From positions 263,722 through 327,721 of the forward strand of contig NZ_JBJJBQ010000004.1 of NCBI RefSeq assembly GCF_045446075.1: a stretch of DNA of 64,000 nt, read 5' to 3'. Positions 15,987-25,355 of the stretch are shown here, one piece after another. This DNA comes from Flavisericum labens. GTDB lineage: Bacteria > Bacteroidota > Bacteroidia > Flavobacteriales > Flavobacteriaceae. The notes beneath the pieces were generated by a model. That model searched no databases. It was not told where the DNA came from and saw nothing but the letters and a program-made list of their open reading frames with translations. Each line of letters opens with the position of its first letter. Position 1 is the stretch's first letter. The translations under genes were made by a program, and so were the position numbers.

Positions 15987-17789
15987 ATGGAAAAAGATAT
16001 TTTACGTGGCGGACAATTTTTGGTTAAGGAAATTGATTGCGAAGACATATTTACCCCTGAAGATTTCAACGAAGACCAGCAAATGATGAAAGAAGCTGTA
16101 ACAGAATTTGTTGATCGGGAAATTTGGGCCAATAAAGCACAGTTTGAAAAGAAAGATTACGCGCTTACTGAATCGTGCATGGAAAAAGCAGGCGAACTTG
16201 GTTTTTTGAGTATTTCGGTTCCTGAGGAATATGGTGGTATGGGCATGGGCTTTGTCGATACCGTTTTAGTTTGCGATTTTATATCGGGTGCCACAGGATC
16301 TTTCAGTACAGCGTTTGGGGCTCATACAGGTATTGGCACGATGCCAATTACGTTGTATGGAAATGAAGAACAAAAGCAAAAATATGTTCCGAAATTAGCC
16401 ACGGGCGAATGGTTTGGTTCTTATTGTTTAACCGAACCAAGTGCGGGGAGTGATGCCAATTCTGGAAAAACAAAAGCTGTTCTTTCTGAAGATGGTAAAT
16501 CATACAAAATTACAGGGCAAAAAATGTGGATTTCAAATGCCGGATTCTGCAGTTTAATGATTGTTTTTGCGCGTATTGAAGACGACAAAAATATTACAGG
16601 ATTTATTATAGAATACGACCCCGAAAACCCCAATGGTATAACCATGGGTGAAGAAGAACACAAATTAGGGATTCGCGCATCTTCAACCAGACAAGTATTC
16701 TTTAACGACACTGTAGTTCCTGCTGAAAATATGCTATCTACAAGAGGAAATGGTTTTAAAATTGCCATGAATGCCTTAAATGTCGGTAGAATAAAATTAG
16801 CTGCAGCGTGTTTGGATGCACAAAGGCGCACAATAACAGAATCTGTTAAATACGCCAATGAGCGTATTCAGTTTAAAACTCCCATCTCCAGTTTTGGTGC
16901 CATTCGACAAAAAATAGCTGAAATGGCAACCAATTGTTGGGTTGGTGAAGCCGCAACATACCGTGCTTCAAAAAACATTGAAGATCGAATAACCTTAAGA
17001 AAAAATAATGGTAAAGACACTGATCAAGAGGCAGAGCTAAAAGGTGTTGAAGAATATGCCATTGAATGTTCTATTCTTAAAGTGGCCGTTTCAGAATTCA
17101 TCCAGAATTGTACAGACGAAGGTATACAAATTTTTGGTGGTATGGGATTTTCGGAAGAAACCCCAATAGAATCGGCCTGGCGTGATGCCAGAATTGCCAG
17201 AATTTATGAAGGCACCAATGAGATTAACAGAATGCTTTCCATTGGTATGCTCATAAAAAAAGCTATGAAAGGCCATGTTGATTTATTAACTCCAGCTCAA
17301 GAAGTAGCTGAGGAATTAGTGGGCATTCCCTCATTCGAACCAAAGGATTTCTCTGAATTGTTTTCAGAAGAAAAAAGTATTATCAAAAACCTCAAAAAAC
17401 TATTCTTGATGGTTGCGGGTGCCGCTCTTAAAAAATATGGAGAAGAAATCGAAAAGCAGCAACAATTAATGCTAGCCGCTTCAGATATTTTAATTCAAAT
17501 ATACTTAGCAGAATCGGCTATACTTCGTGCTGAAAAAATTGCCAAAAAAGAGGGCAAAGACCAAGTAAAAGAACAAATAGCTATGGCCAAGCTCAACTTG
17601 TTCCATGCTATTGATGTAATTGAGACTGCCGGAAAACATTCGATAATATCCTTCTCAAAAGGCGACGAACAACGCATGATGCTTATGGGCTTAAAACGGT
17701 ACATTAAGTATGTAAACATGCCCAATATTGTAGAATTAAGACACATTATTGCCGAAAAAGTGATAAAAGAAAATAAATACTGCTTTTAA
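15987..17789 (+). CDS. fadE: Acyl-CoA dehydrogenase (FadE, long/very-long-chain type)
   Basis: A 600-residue FAD enzyme for the first step of beta-oxidation. It contains the signature YCLTEPSAGSDA near residue 148 and KMWISNAGF near 178. The catalytic-glutamate region is YEGTNEINRM near 410. An extra C-terminal helical domain of about 170 residues fits the VLCAD-like and B. subtilis FadE subfamily. It is the last gene of the marR-fadN-fadA-fadE operon and is followed by a terminator. Confidence 0.93.
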   Translation: MEKDILRGGQFLVKEIDCEDIFTPEDFNEDQQMMKEAVTEFVDREIWANKAQFEKKDYALTESCMEKAGELGFLSISVPEEYGGMGMGFVDTVLVCDFISGATGSFSTAFGAHTGIGTMPITLYGNEEQKQKYVPKLATGEWFGSYCLTEPSAGSDANSGKTKAVLSEDGKSYKITGQKMWISNAGFCSLMIVFARIEDDKNITGFIIEYDPENPNGITMGEEEHKLGIRASSTRQVFFNDTVVPAENMLSTRGNGFKIAMNALNVGRIKLAAACLDAQRRTITESVKYANERIQFKTPISSFGAIRQKIAEMATNCWVGEAATYRASKNIEDRITLRKNNGKDTDQEAELKGVEEYAIECSILKVAVSEFIQNCTDEGIQIFGGMGFSEETPIESAWRDARIARIYEGTNEINRMLSIGMLIKKAMKGHVDLLTPAQEVAEELVGIPSFEPKDFSELFSEEKSIIKNLKKLFLMVAGAALKKYGEEIEKQQQLMLAASDILIQIYLAESAILRAEKIAKKEGKDQVKEQIAMAKLNLFHAIDVIETAGKHSIISFSKGDEQRMMLMGLKRYIKYVNMPNIVELRHIIAEKVIKENKYCF

Positions 17790-17821
17790 ACAGTATTAGT
17801 GACTAACTCAAATTTGAAAAG

Positions 17822-17856
17822 CGCTTCAAAACTAAATTTTGAGGCGTTTTTTTTAT
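17822..17856 (+). terminator. Intrinsic terminator of the fad operon
   Basis: A 10-bp stem, CGCTTCAAAA pairing with TTTTGAGGCG (one G-U wobble), closes a 5-nt loop and is followed by a run of eight T. It lies 32 bp after the acyl-CoA dehydrogenase stop. Confidence 0.85.
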
Positions 17857-17965
17857 TTTATTAAATGAGTAAATCGATAAAAATCGGTATCCTCAATTAT
17901 TAATAACATTAATTTTTAACATATACTTAAGAAGCTTTTTTCTTAATTTACATGAAATTATCAAA

Positions 17966-19612
17966 ATGAATTATCGGTTATATTTAGCACTTTTTTTATC
18001 TACAACGTTTTACTTTCCAGGATTATCTCAAGTTTTACTTGCTGAAAAAAACAACTTCACGAGACAAGATACTTTAAGAGGTAGCATCACACCAGAACGA
18101 GCTTGGTGGGATTTAACCTATTACAATCTCGATATTAAAGTAGACCCCAATAAAAAATTCATTTCTGGTAAAAACACCGTTCAATACAAAGTTTTAAAAA
18201 ATGAATCGGTCATGCAAATTGATTTGCAACCTCCTATGAAATTGTTGAAGGCTATTCAAAATGGGGTTAATTTAAATATAAAACATGACGGCAACGCACA
18301 CTTCATAAAACTTATCGACAGCCAAAAAGTTGGAAACATAAAAAAACTAGAATTATTTTATGAAGGTCATCCAAAAGAGGCCATTCGTCCTCCATGGGAT
18401 GGTGGTATTTCATGGAAAAAAGATGCTAACGGTAATCATTTCATAGCCTCATCCTGTCAAGGTTTAGGAGCTAGCGTTTGGTGGCCGTGTAAAGACCATA
18501 TGTACGACGAAGTAGATAGCATGCAAATAAGCGTTAATGTACCTTCAGATTTAACAAACGTCTCAAATGGAAGACTTAGAAGTGTTGATCAATATGGCGA
18601 TACCAAAAGCTACCGATGGTTTGTGAGCAACCCCATTAACAACTATGGGGTAAGCATAAATATTGGTGACTACACTAATTTTTCAGAAGTATATGATGGT
18701 ATGGCCGGAAACCTTGATATGGATTATTATGTTTTAAAAGATAATTTAGGAAAAGCCAAAAATCAATTTAAAGATGCCCCTAAAATGATGGAAGCTTTTG
18801 AGCATTGGTTTGGGCAATATCCGTTTTATGCCGACAGCTATAAATTGGTTGAGGTCCCTTATCTGGGAATGGAACACCAAAGTTGCGTTACTTATGGCAA
18901 CCAATATAAAAATGGTTATTTAGGTAACGACCTTTCGGGTACAGGCTGGGGTTTAAAATTCGATTTTATCATCATTCATGAATCTGGCCACGAATGGTTC
19001 GCCAATAGCATAACCAACAAAGATGTGGCTGACATGTGGATTCACGAAGGCTTTACCTCCTATTCCGAGAACCTCTTTTTAGATTATTATTACGGTAAAC
19101 AAGCCGCTTCAGAATATGTAATTGGTACGCGCAAAAACATCAAAAACGATAGACCGTTAATTGGTCCTTACGGAGTAAACACCACGGGCTCTGCAGACAT
19201 CTACTACAAAGGCTCCAATATGTTGCATACACTCAGGCAACTTATTGAAGACGACGAAAAATGGCGAGGTATTTTGAGAAAGATGAATACCACATTTTAT
19301 CACCAAACCGTTACAACACGGCAAATAGAAAACTTTCTATCTACTGAAACAGGTATCGATTTAACCGAATTTTTTAATCAATATTTAAGAACTACAAAAA
19401 TTCCAACTTTAGAATATTCAATTAAAAAGGCTAAATTAAATTACCGATGGACCAATATTATTGAAAATTTCGACATGCCCATTCAAATTAACATAAACAA
19501 CAAATCGCAATGGTTATTTCCAAAATCAGATTGGCAAACCTTAACTTTTGAAAATAAAATTGATTCTTTTAAAATTGACCCTGATTTTTATGTGGAAAGT
19601 AAAAAAAATTAG
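17966..19612 (+). CDS. M1 family metallopeptidase (aminopeptidase N-like), secreted
   Basis: A 548-residue zinc peptidase with a signal peptide of about 21 residues. The zinc motif HESGHEW (HExxH) is near residue 339, followed 18 residues later by the third ligand in WIHEGFTSYSE. The exopeptidase motif, normally GxMEN, appears as GMEHQ near residue 300. The protein lacks the long C-terminal domain of PepN. It probably trims peptides in the periplasm. The start lies 12 bp after an AT-rich leader without an obvious -7 match. Confidence 0.9.
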   Translation: MNYRLYLALFLSTTFYFPGLSQVLLAEKNNFTRQDTLRGSITPERAWWDLTYYNLDIKVDPNKKFISGKNTVQYKVLKNESVMQIDLQPPMKLLKAIQNGVNLNIKHDGNAHFIKLIDSQKVGNIKKLELFYEGHPKEAIRPPWDGGISWKKDANGNHFIASSCQGLGASVWWPCKDHMYDEVDSMQISVNVPSDLTNVSNGRLRSVDQYGDTKSYRWFVSNPINNYGVSINIGDYTNFSEVYDGMAGNLDMDYYVLKDNLGKAKNQFKDAPKMMEAFEHWFGQYPFYADSYKLVEVPYLGMEHQSCVTYGNQYKNGYLGNDLSGTGWGLKFDFIIIHESGHEWFANSITNKDVADMWIHEGFTSYSENLFLDYYYGKQAASEYVIGTRKNIKNDRPLIGPYGVNTTGSADIYYKGSNMLHTLRQLIEDDEKWRGILRKMNTTFYHQTVTTRQIENFLSTETGIDLTEFFNQYLRTTKIPTLEYSIKKAKLNYRWTNIIENFDMPIQININNKSQWLFPKSDWQTLTFENKIDSFKIDPDFYVESKKN

Positions 19613-19614
19613 AT

Positions 19615-20190
19615 TTGACCAAACTACCTGAGCTGTATTTTAAAAACGATACCGAGTGGCGTGAGTGGTTACACGAAAACCATAGCACATCAAAAGGTGT
19701 TTACTTAATTTTTTACAAAGTTGACCATGTAAACGACAGCATGCGATGGGAAGAAGCCGTAAAAGTGGCTTTATGTTACGGATGGATAGATTCTACCGTA
19801 AAAAGCTTGGGCAATGGAAAACGTAGACAATATTTTTCACCAAGGAATGAAAAGAGTGTTTGGAGTGCATTAAACAAAAAATATATTGAAGAATTATTAG
19901 GAGAAAATTTAATGCACGAAAAGGGTTTGCGAAGCGTAGAAATTGCCAAACGGAATGGCTGTTGGAGCGTTTTAGATGATGTGGAGAACGGCATTATCCC
20001 TGAGGATTTGCAAATGGAATTTAACAAAAACCAATCAGCTTTTAGAAACTATCAAAATTTTGCGCCTTCCTACAGAAAAAGTTATTTATATTGGTTAAAT
20101 CATGCCAAGCGGGAAGCCACAAGAAAAAAACGCATAACCGAAATCATTCGATTATGCGCTAATAATATAAAATCTAGAAATAACTGGTAA
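19615..20190 (+). CDS. YdeI/OmpD-associated family protein
   Basis: A 191-residue protein with the family features CYGWIDS near residue 55, the FSPRNEKSVWSALN segment and a basic C-terminus with HAKREATRKKR. Family members have been linked to bacteriocin or antimicrobial peptide tolerance, but the biochemical role is not settled. The start is a TTG at 19615, 2 bp after the peptidase stop; no useful ATG exists before the conserved core. It converges on, and almost touches, the glycosyltransferase on the other strand. Confidence 0.82.
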   Translation: MTKLPELYFKNDTEWREWLHENHSTSKGVYLIFYKVDHVNDSMRWEEAVKVALCYGWIDSTVKSLGNGKRRQYFSPRNEKSVWSALNKKYIEELLGENLMHEKGLRSVEIAKRNGCWSVLDDVENGIIPEDLQMEFNKNQSAFRNYQNFAPSYRKSYLYWLNHAKREATRKKRITEIIRLCANNIKSRNNW

Positions 20191-20194
20191 TATT

Positions 20195-21478
20195 TTAATT
20201 CGTGTAAATACTTGATTCCATCGACTGTTGGTTGATGGAACTATTAAATATAGCCAAAATACGTTTAGCAATACCTGTCCACCCAAAATTTCTGCGTGCA
20301 AACCGCGCACCTTCAACAGAAAGTTCATTACGTAATTTAGGATATCGCAATGGCATAGCCATCATAGCACCAAATTCCACTGGACGATGGGGGTCTGCAA
20401 AAAGTGCTTGATTACCAAAATCAATCAAGTCGTACAACCCACCATGAACGGTAACAACACTTGGTGTACCACAAGCCATAGCCTCGATGGCTACCATTCC
20501 AAATGGTTCATACCTTGATGGCATAGCAAAAATATTGGCCGCTCGATATACATTAGCTAAATCTTTATCATCTACATAGTTTTTCCAAGTAATTTTATCT
20601 AACACACCCAATTCGCCTGCTAGCTTTTTTAAACCAGCAACGCCTTTATCATCTTGTGCAGACTGGTCGCCACCAATAGCGGCCACTAAGCGGGCTTCTG
20701 GACAAAGTTCGAAAACCGTTGGCAATGCCTGTAAGAGTAAATCGTAACCTTTATTGTGAGCCATTCTACCCAATGCCAAAATATCTGTTGGATGAATATC
20801 ATATTTGGCCCGAATTTTATCATTCTCTTTTGATGGTACAGGATAAAAACGGTTTTCATCTATTCCGGGCGGAATCATACCGCAATTTCTAGGCAACACG
20901 TCGTACTGCTGCGTGAGCAAATCAACCTGAGGTAATGTTGTAGCAATGACATAATTACACATTTGAAAAACAAAATACTCTTTTCGTATACGTTCTTTAA
21001 AACGGTATTTTTTTTCCATTTCCTTTTCTTCCATATCGCTTCCCATGGTATGCTGTTTCCACCAACCTAGAGAATGGGGTGTATGCACATGGGAGATACC
21101 CAATTCTTCAGCTATTTTTTGTCCGGCCCAACCAGCATCCCAATAATGGCTATAAACGATATCGTATTTTTTATTTTCCTTTTTTATGGCTGCCAAAGTG
21201 TTGGTAACAAACTTTTTTAAATGATCGTGCATGTCCTCTTTCCTGATGAATTTCTTGCCTCCAAAAGGAATACGCCATACGCTGTAATTTTCATCTACAT
21301 GGTCATATTCTGGCTGATCTTCAAATTGTCGCGTTACCAAATCCACACGTTTTCCCAACCTGCTAAAACGTTCTGCTAGTTCTAAAACATACACAACCTG
21401 CCCTCCTGTATCTGGCTTTCCTAATTCGGCGTTTGCACCTACATATCCATGCAAAGAGATCATCAAAATCGATTTCAT
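20195..21478 (-). CDS. GT4 glycosyltransferase, sucrose-phosphate or mannosylfructose-phosphate synthase-like
   Basis: A 427-residue retaining GT4 enzyme. The N-terminus shows HGYVGANAELG and DTGGQVVYVLELA, the acceptor and donor binding loop shared by sucrose-phosphate synthases and mannosylfructose-phosphate synthase. The EX7E motif is seen as EPFGMVAIE near residue 325. The HGYV/GGQVVYVLELA wording is closer to the mannosylfructose enzyme, as far as I recall that family, so the sugar product is open. The neighbouring phosphatase-glycosidase fusion (15 bp upstream on the same strand) supports a sugar-phosphate-producing step. Confidence 0.82.
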   Translation of the reverse strand: MKSILMISLHGYVGANAELGKPDTGGQVVYVLELAERFSRLGKRVDLVTRQFEDQPEYDHVDENYSVWRIPFGGKKFIRKEDMHDHLKKFVTNTLAAIKKENKKYDIVYSHYWDAGWAGQKIAEELGISHVHTPHSLGWWKQHTMGSDMEEKEMEKKYRFKERIRKEYFVFQMCNYVIATTLPQVDLLTQQYDVLPRNCGMIPPGIDENRFYPVPSKENDKIRAKYDIHPTDILALGRMAHNKGYDLLLQALPTVFELCPEARLVAAIGGDQSAQDDKGVAGLKKLAGELGVLDKITWKNYVDDKDLANVYRAANIFAMPSRYEPFGMVAIEAMACGTPSVVTVHGGLYDLIDFGNQALFADPHRPVEFGAMMAMPLRYPKLRNELSVEGARFARRNFGWTGIAKRILAIFNSSINQQSMESSIYTN

Positions 21479-21493
21479 AGTTTCTATATTTTG

Positions 21494-23575
21494 TTAATTA
21501 ATTATTCCTAAATGATGGCAAGCAGAAATGTATTGCGCTGCCGACCAAGCCTGATATGCTTTTCCCATAGCCTTACCAGTAGTACCATGTGCCCACTCGG
21601 TAAATTCCCATTCTTCTGTTAATCCTTCTTTATTGATTAATGCCAATTTATGAAGCTCTGAAACGGCCACATCCTTTAGACCTAATTTGTTAATAAATTT
21701 AACCCAGAACCCTCCAACAAATGGCCAAATACCTCCATTATGGTAATGGTTTGGCAGGTTTAACAAATTAACGGTATAATATGGTCTCCAATCAGGATCA
21801 CCCGGCGTCACTACTGGATACACATTTGAGACTGGGAATGGATCATTTACGCCCACACCCAACATAAATTTAAATGTTTGATGCGCTTTTTCGGCATCTA
21901 CCGTACCGTGTAAAAAGGCCAGTACATTTCCAAAAACATCACAACGCCAGCTAAAATCAAATGGCGTCGTTTGAGCAATTAAATATGAAGTATCTCCAAG
22001 TGTAAATTGACGTTCGGCAAAAGAAACCGATTGAAACAGCTTCTGCTGAGTGGACGGCCAAAAATTTTGTAAAATTTCTTTTTTAATAACTTGAGACCAT
22101 CTAATATACTCACCAGCTTCTTCATACTGCCCCAACATTTCCAGCATACGCCCAAAACACACGTTGGCGCGGTACCACAGAATCTCGTCATATAGTATGT
22201 TGTAGCTTCCACCGAATAGATCCGTCCAATCACCAGCTTCAGGTATTTCCAATAGGGCATCATTATTACTATCGTGCGCTCCTAACCAACGCATAGTTTC
22301 CTTTATGTCGGAAATATATTTACGAAGGAATTTCATATCCTTTGTAACATTTACATACTCATAAAACGCAATTACCACCCATATACCACTATCTATGGAA
22401 CAAATACCGCCAACTCCAGAATAATCAGGTACGTTATCTTTAATTCGAACATTGGAAGGAATTTGCCCATTTCGCGAAATATGCTCAAAAAGCGTAATTA
22501 ATGTTTGTCTTTGACATTCATGAATCTCTTTATCACGAATAAGCGGAAGCGAACCAATAACGGTAATAGCTCCATCGCGCGCCCAAACACTATGGTAGTT
22601 TTCATCTGTACCGCTTGGTACATTATCTTTAATCGAACATGCCGAAAATCCCAACGGCGTAATGTTCTTTTTTAAAGCTTCGATAGCCTTTGTATAACCC
22701 TCTCGTATTAGGGCTAATTTTTCATCTTCATCCTCAAGTGCAATATTGCTTAACTCCTGTTTGATTATAAAATCTTCGGAATGGTCTTTCTCCATGGCGG
22801 CAAGAGCATCTTTTGAAAGAACTTCGTAATACACCAAACCTTCAATCACACCATTACTATATTCCCCTTCTGCATGGTATATTTGCCTGTATTTTGTAAA
22901 TTTATAAAGCTCCTCATGAGCATTGGCAACCACTATTCCTTTAATATCTTGGAGATTGAACATAGCAGAATCGTTTCCGCTATCACCAGCCACCAGCACC
23001 TCACTGGTTTTTATATTTAATTTAGTAAGTAGCCATTGTAACGCATTACCTTTATTGGCATATTTTGGTAAAATATCCAAAAACTTTTCACCAGAATAAA
23101 CAACATTAATGTGCATATTAGCATTTGCAAAATCCTGCTCTATCCCATCAATATGATCTGATGTAGCATCATAAAAAAAGTAACTTCTTTTATAGGAATG
23201 CTGAAAGCGAGAAGGTTGCTCACTAATTGGATGGTTTATATTTTGAATAATGTCCTCAACTGCCCCTATATCCCAGCCGTCATCAAGAACATCATTAAAT
23301 TCCTTCACAACACATTGCTTAGGATAATCATAAATGTGCGTACCTACACCTGAAATAATGTAATCAGGTTCGGGTAAGATGCCTTTCTTTATTAGGTTTT
23401 TAACATCATCTATAAGACGGCCCGTATTAAAGGTGAGCAGCACATCTGTTTCGTCTTTATATTTATTCCATATTTTGGTGAAATTACCTTTTAGGGTGTG
23501 AAATTCAATTAATGTATTATCAATATCGAAAGACAAGAGTTTTACAGGACTCTTTTTTACAAAATCTTTATCCAT
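21494..23575 (-). CDS. Fusion: sucrose-phosphate phosphatase-like HAD domain plus GH100-like glycosidase
   Basis: A 693-residue two-domain protein. Residues about 1-250 are a HAD-IIB phosphatase of the sucrose-phosphatase type, with motif I DIDNT, motif II TFNTGR and motif IV AGDSGND. Residues about 285-690 form an (alpha/alpha)6 glycosidase resembling neutral/alkaline invertases (GH100) or amylo-1,6-glucosidase-like proteins. This part has HSVWARDGA near residue 325 and HYHNGGIWP near 612. Together with the downstream GT4 it could make, dephosphorylate and hydrolyse a disaccharide in one module. Joining the synthetic phosphatase to a hydrolase in one chain is unusual. Domain calls are firm, substrate is inference. 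Confidence 0.82.
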   Translation of the reverse strand: MDKDFVKKSPVKLLSFDIDNTLIEFHTLKGNFTKIWNKYKDETDVLLTFNTGRLIDDVKNLIKKGILPEPDYIISGVGTHIYDYPKQCVVKEFNDVLDDGWDIGAVEDIIQNINHPISEQPSRFQHSYKRSYFFYDATSDHIDGIEQDFANANMHINVVYSGEKFLDILPKYANKGNALQWLLTKLNIKTSEVLVAGDSGNDSAMFNLQDIKGIVVANAHEELYKFTKYRQIYHAEGEYSNGVIEGLVYYEVLSKDALAAMEKDHSEDFIIKQELSNIALEDEDEKLALIREGYTKAIEALKKNITPLGFSACSIKDNVPSGTDENYHSVWARDGAITVIGSLPLIRDKEIHECQRQTLITLFEHISRNGQIPSNVRIKDNVPDYSGVGGICSIDSGIWVVIAFYEYVNVTKDMKFLRKYISDIKETMRWLGAHDSNNDALLEIPEAGDWTDLFGGSYNILYDEILWYRANVCFGRMLEMLGQYEEAGEYIRWSQVIKKEILQNFWPSTQQKLFQSVSFAERQFTLGDTSYLIAQTTPFDFSWRCDVFGNVLAFLHGTVDAEKAHQTFKFMLGVGVNDPFPVSNVYPVVTPGDPDWRPYYTVNLLNLPNHYHNGGIWPFVGGFWVKFINKLGLKDVAVSELHKLALINKEGLTEEWEFTEWAHGTTGKAMGKAYQAWSAAQYISACHHLGIIN

Positions 23576-23656
23576 ATATTAAGAATCATCTTTTTACATT
23601 TTTTGACGATTTTCGTCCTAAAACCTTCAAAAAACTGCGTTTATTTGCTTAATATA

Positions 23657-23755
23657 ATGAAAAAACAGGTTGAAACCTACATTTTAGAGATTGGAGATTC
23701 TTTTTTATTAGAACTGAAAAATAATATGGATTTAAATGCACATTTGAAAATTTAA
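23657..23755 (+). CDS. Possible 32-residue small protein (weak)
   Basis: A 33-codon frame lies in the 208-bp gap between the fusion gene and the AAA gene, on the opposite strand to both. It begins MKKQVETYILEIGD and is acidic to neutral without a membrane segment. A near -7 sequence, TTTATTTG, lies just upstream. There is no other support; it could be chance. Confidence 0.2.
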   Translation: MKKQVETYILEIGDSFLLELKNNMDLNAHLKI

Positions 23756-23784
23756 AGAAGCTAAAGTCTTAATCTGAAAATGGA

Positions 23785-25245
23785 TTAAATGTCACTTATA
23801 AAGCTTCCATAGGGATCTTTAAATTGAATACCTTCTGAAAACCTATACTTGCTCAATAGTTTAAACTCGACCAAAGCCCAAAGCACAAATTCTTTAATAA
23901 AATAGCTATCTTTCTCAGCTACATTGGGTTGATATTCATTCAACAAAACTGTTAAAGGCGTAATAGAGCTCAATAAACTTTTGTATTCCTTATCCTTTAA
24001 ATCGTCCATGAGCTCAAATCCTTCCTTAAGGTTGAAAAACCATGACACAACCTCGTCATACGGGCTTTCCCCATTTTGCTTTTGAAGCTTTTCAATTTTA
24101 GGGAATAAAATGGGGAATAAACTCTTAACGGCTTCACCTATCAAATTTTGAGCAACAACTGCGGCACCTTCCTGCTCGCCCTCATAAACCAATTCTACTT
24201 TACCTGTTATGGACGGAATAATACCAACAAAATCTGATAACCTTACTACTGTTTGTTCATCACCATTTTTAAGAGCGCGCCGTTCTGCCGTGCTTAACAG
24301 GTTTTCTAAAGCAGTAATGCTCAAACGTGCGCTTACGCCACTTTTGGCATCAATAAATTCACTTTTTCGAGCTTCAAAAACAACCTGCTCCAACAAATCT
24401 CTTGCCAAATCGGGAACCGCTACAACAGATTTCTGACTCTCAACTAACCGTGCCTCTTGATTGGTAATTAATTTCGCTGTTTCAATATTTACCGGGTAGT
24501 GTGTTAATATTTGGGAACCTATTCTATCTTTTAAAGGTGTAACAATGCTTCCCCTGTTGGTATAATCTTCTGGATTTGCTGTAAACAAAAATTGTATATC
24601 GAGTGGTAATCGTAATTTAAACCCTCTAATTTGGATATCACCTTCCTGCAATATATTGAATAGGGCCACCTGAATACGGGCCTGCAAATCGGGCAGTTCA
24701 TTAATTACAAATATGCTTCGGTTTGCTCTTGGAATCATGCCATAGTGAATCACTCTGTCGTCGGCATAACTTAATTTTAAATTGGCCGCTTTTATAGGAT
24801 CCACGTCTCCTATAATATCTGCAACGGTAACATCGGGTGTGGCCAACTTTTCGGCGAACCTTTCGCTACGATGTAACCACGCAATGGGTGTATCGTCACC
24901 TTTTTCTTTTAACAGCTCTTTTGCAAAGCGGGAAATGGGGTTAAAAGGATCATCATTAATTTCTGAGCCTTCCACATAAGGAATGTACTCGTCCAATAAA
25001 TTCAACATTAAACGGGCCAATCGTGTTTTTGCTTGACCACGAAGTCCCAACAAGTTAATATTATGACGAGACAAAATAGCACGCTCTAATTCCGGAATCA
25101 CAGTATGTTCGTAACCGTGCACACCTTCAAAAGTAGTTTCGTTGTTTTTTATTTTCTGAATTAAATTATCGCGTAATTCATCTTTAATGGATTTACTTTC
25201 GTAACCAGATTTTTTTAATTCGCCCAAAGTTTTTATATGTTCCAT
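23785..25245 (-). CDS. MoxR/magnesium chelatase ChlI-type AAA+ ATPase
   Basis: An AAA+ ATPase of about 486 residues. Walker A is GLRGQAKTR near residue 70; the Walker B/sensor segment lies around FVINELPDL, and FTANPEDYTNRGS forms sensor 1. Such proteins work with a VWA-domain partner to remodel or activate a target enzyme or complex. The partner is the next gene upstream. An open frame continues to an ATG at 25392, but that stretch is an intergenic repeat and overlaps the VWA gene by 44 bp. I therefore start at the ATG at 25245 (MEHIKTLGE). Confidence 0.85.
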   Translation of the reverse strand: MEHIKTLGELKKSGYESKSIKDELRDNLIQKIKNNETTFEGVHGYEHTVIPELERAILSRHNINLLGLRGQAKTRLARLMLNLLDEYIPYVEGSEINDDPFNPISRFAKELLKEKGDDTPIAWLHRSERFAEKLATPDVTVADIIGDVDPIKAANLKLSYADDRVIHYGMIPRANRSIFVINELPDLQARIQVALFNILQEGDIQIRGFKLRLPLDIQFLFTANPEDYTNRGSIVTPLKDRIGSQILTHYPVNIETAKLITNQEARLVESQKSVVAVPDLARDLLEQVVFEARKSEFIDAKSGVSARLSITALENLLSTAERRALKNGDEQTVVRLSDFVGIIPSITGKVELVYEGEQEGAAVVAQNLIGEAVKSLFPILFPKIEKLQKQNGESPYDEVVSWFFNLKEGFELMDDLKDKEYKSLLSSITPLTVLLNEYQPNVAEKDSYFIKEFVLWALVEFKLLSKYRFSEGIQFKDPYGSFISDI

Positions 25246-25249
25246 AAGT

Positions 25250-25355
25250 CTCTCCCTAGCCCTCTCCAAAGGAGAGGAAACTATTGCGGGTATATTTTTA
25301 ATTTTTATATTTTTATCAACTCCCCTTTGGGGAGCCCAGGTGGGGCTCTTATCCC
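25250..25355. repeat. Interspersed flavobacterial hairpin repeat between the VWA and AAA genes
   Basis: Two hairpins lie here: CCTCTCCAAAGGAGAGG near 25260 and a CCCCTTTGGGG-type palindrome near 25321, followed by GGTGGGGCTC. Motifs of this form occur between genes in many flavobacterial genomes. The element sits inside a two-gene operon and has been read through by the open frame, which misleads start prediction of the AAA gene. Confidence 0.65.

Noticed and set aside
23605..23617. Palindrome GACGATTTTCGTC upstream of the phosphatase-glycosidase gene, at first taken for another Crp/Fnr box
   Set aside because: Half-site spacing is wrong for TGAY-N4-RTCA and no -7 element stands at the conserved distance.
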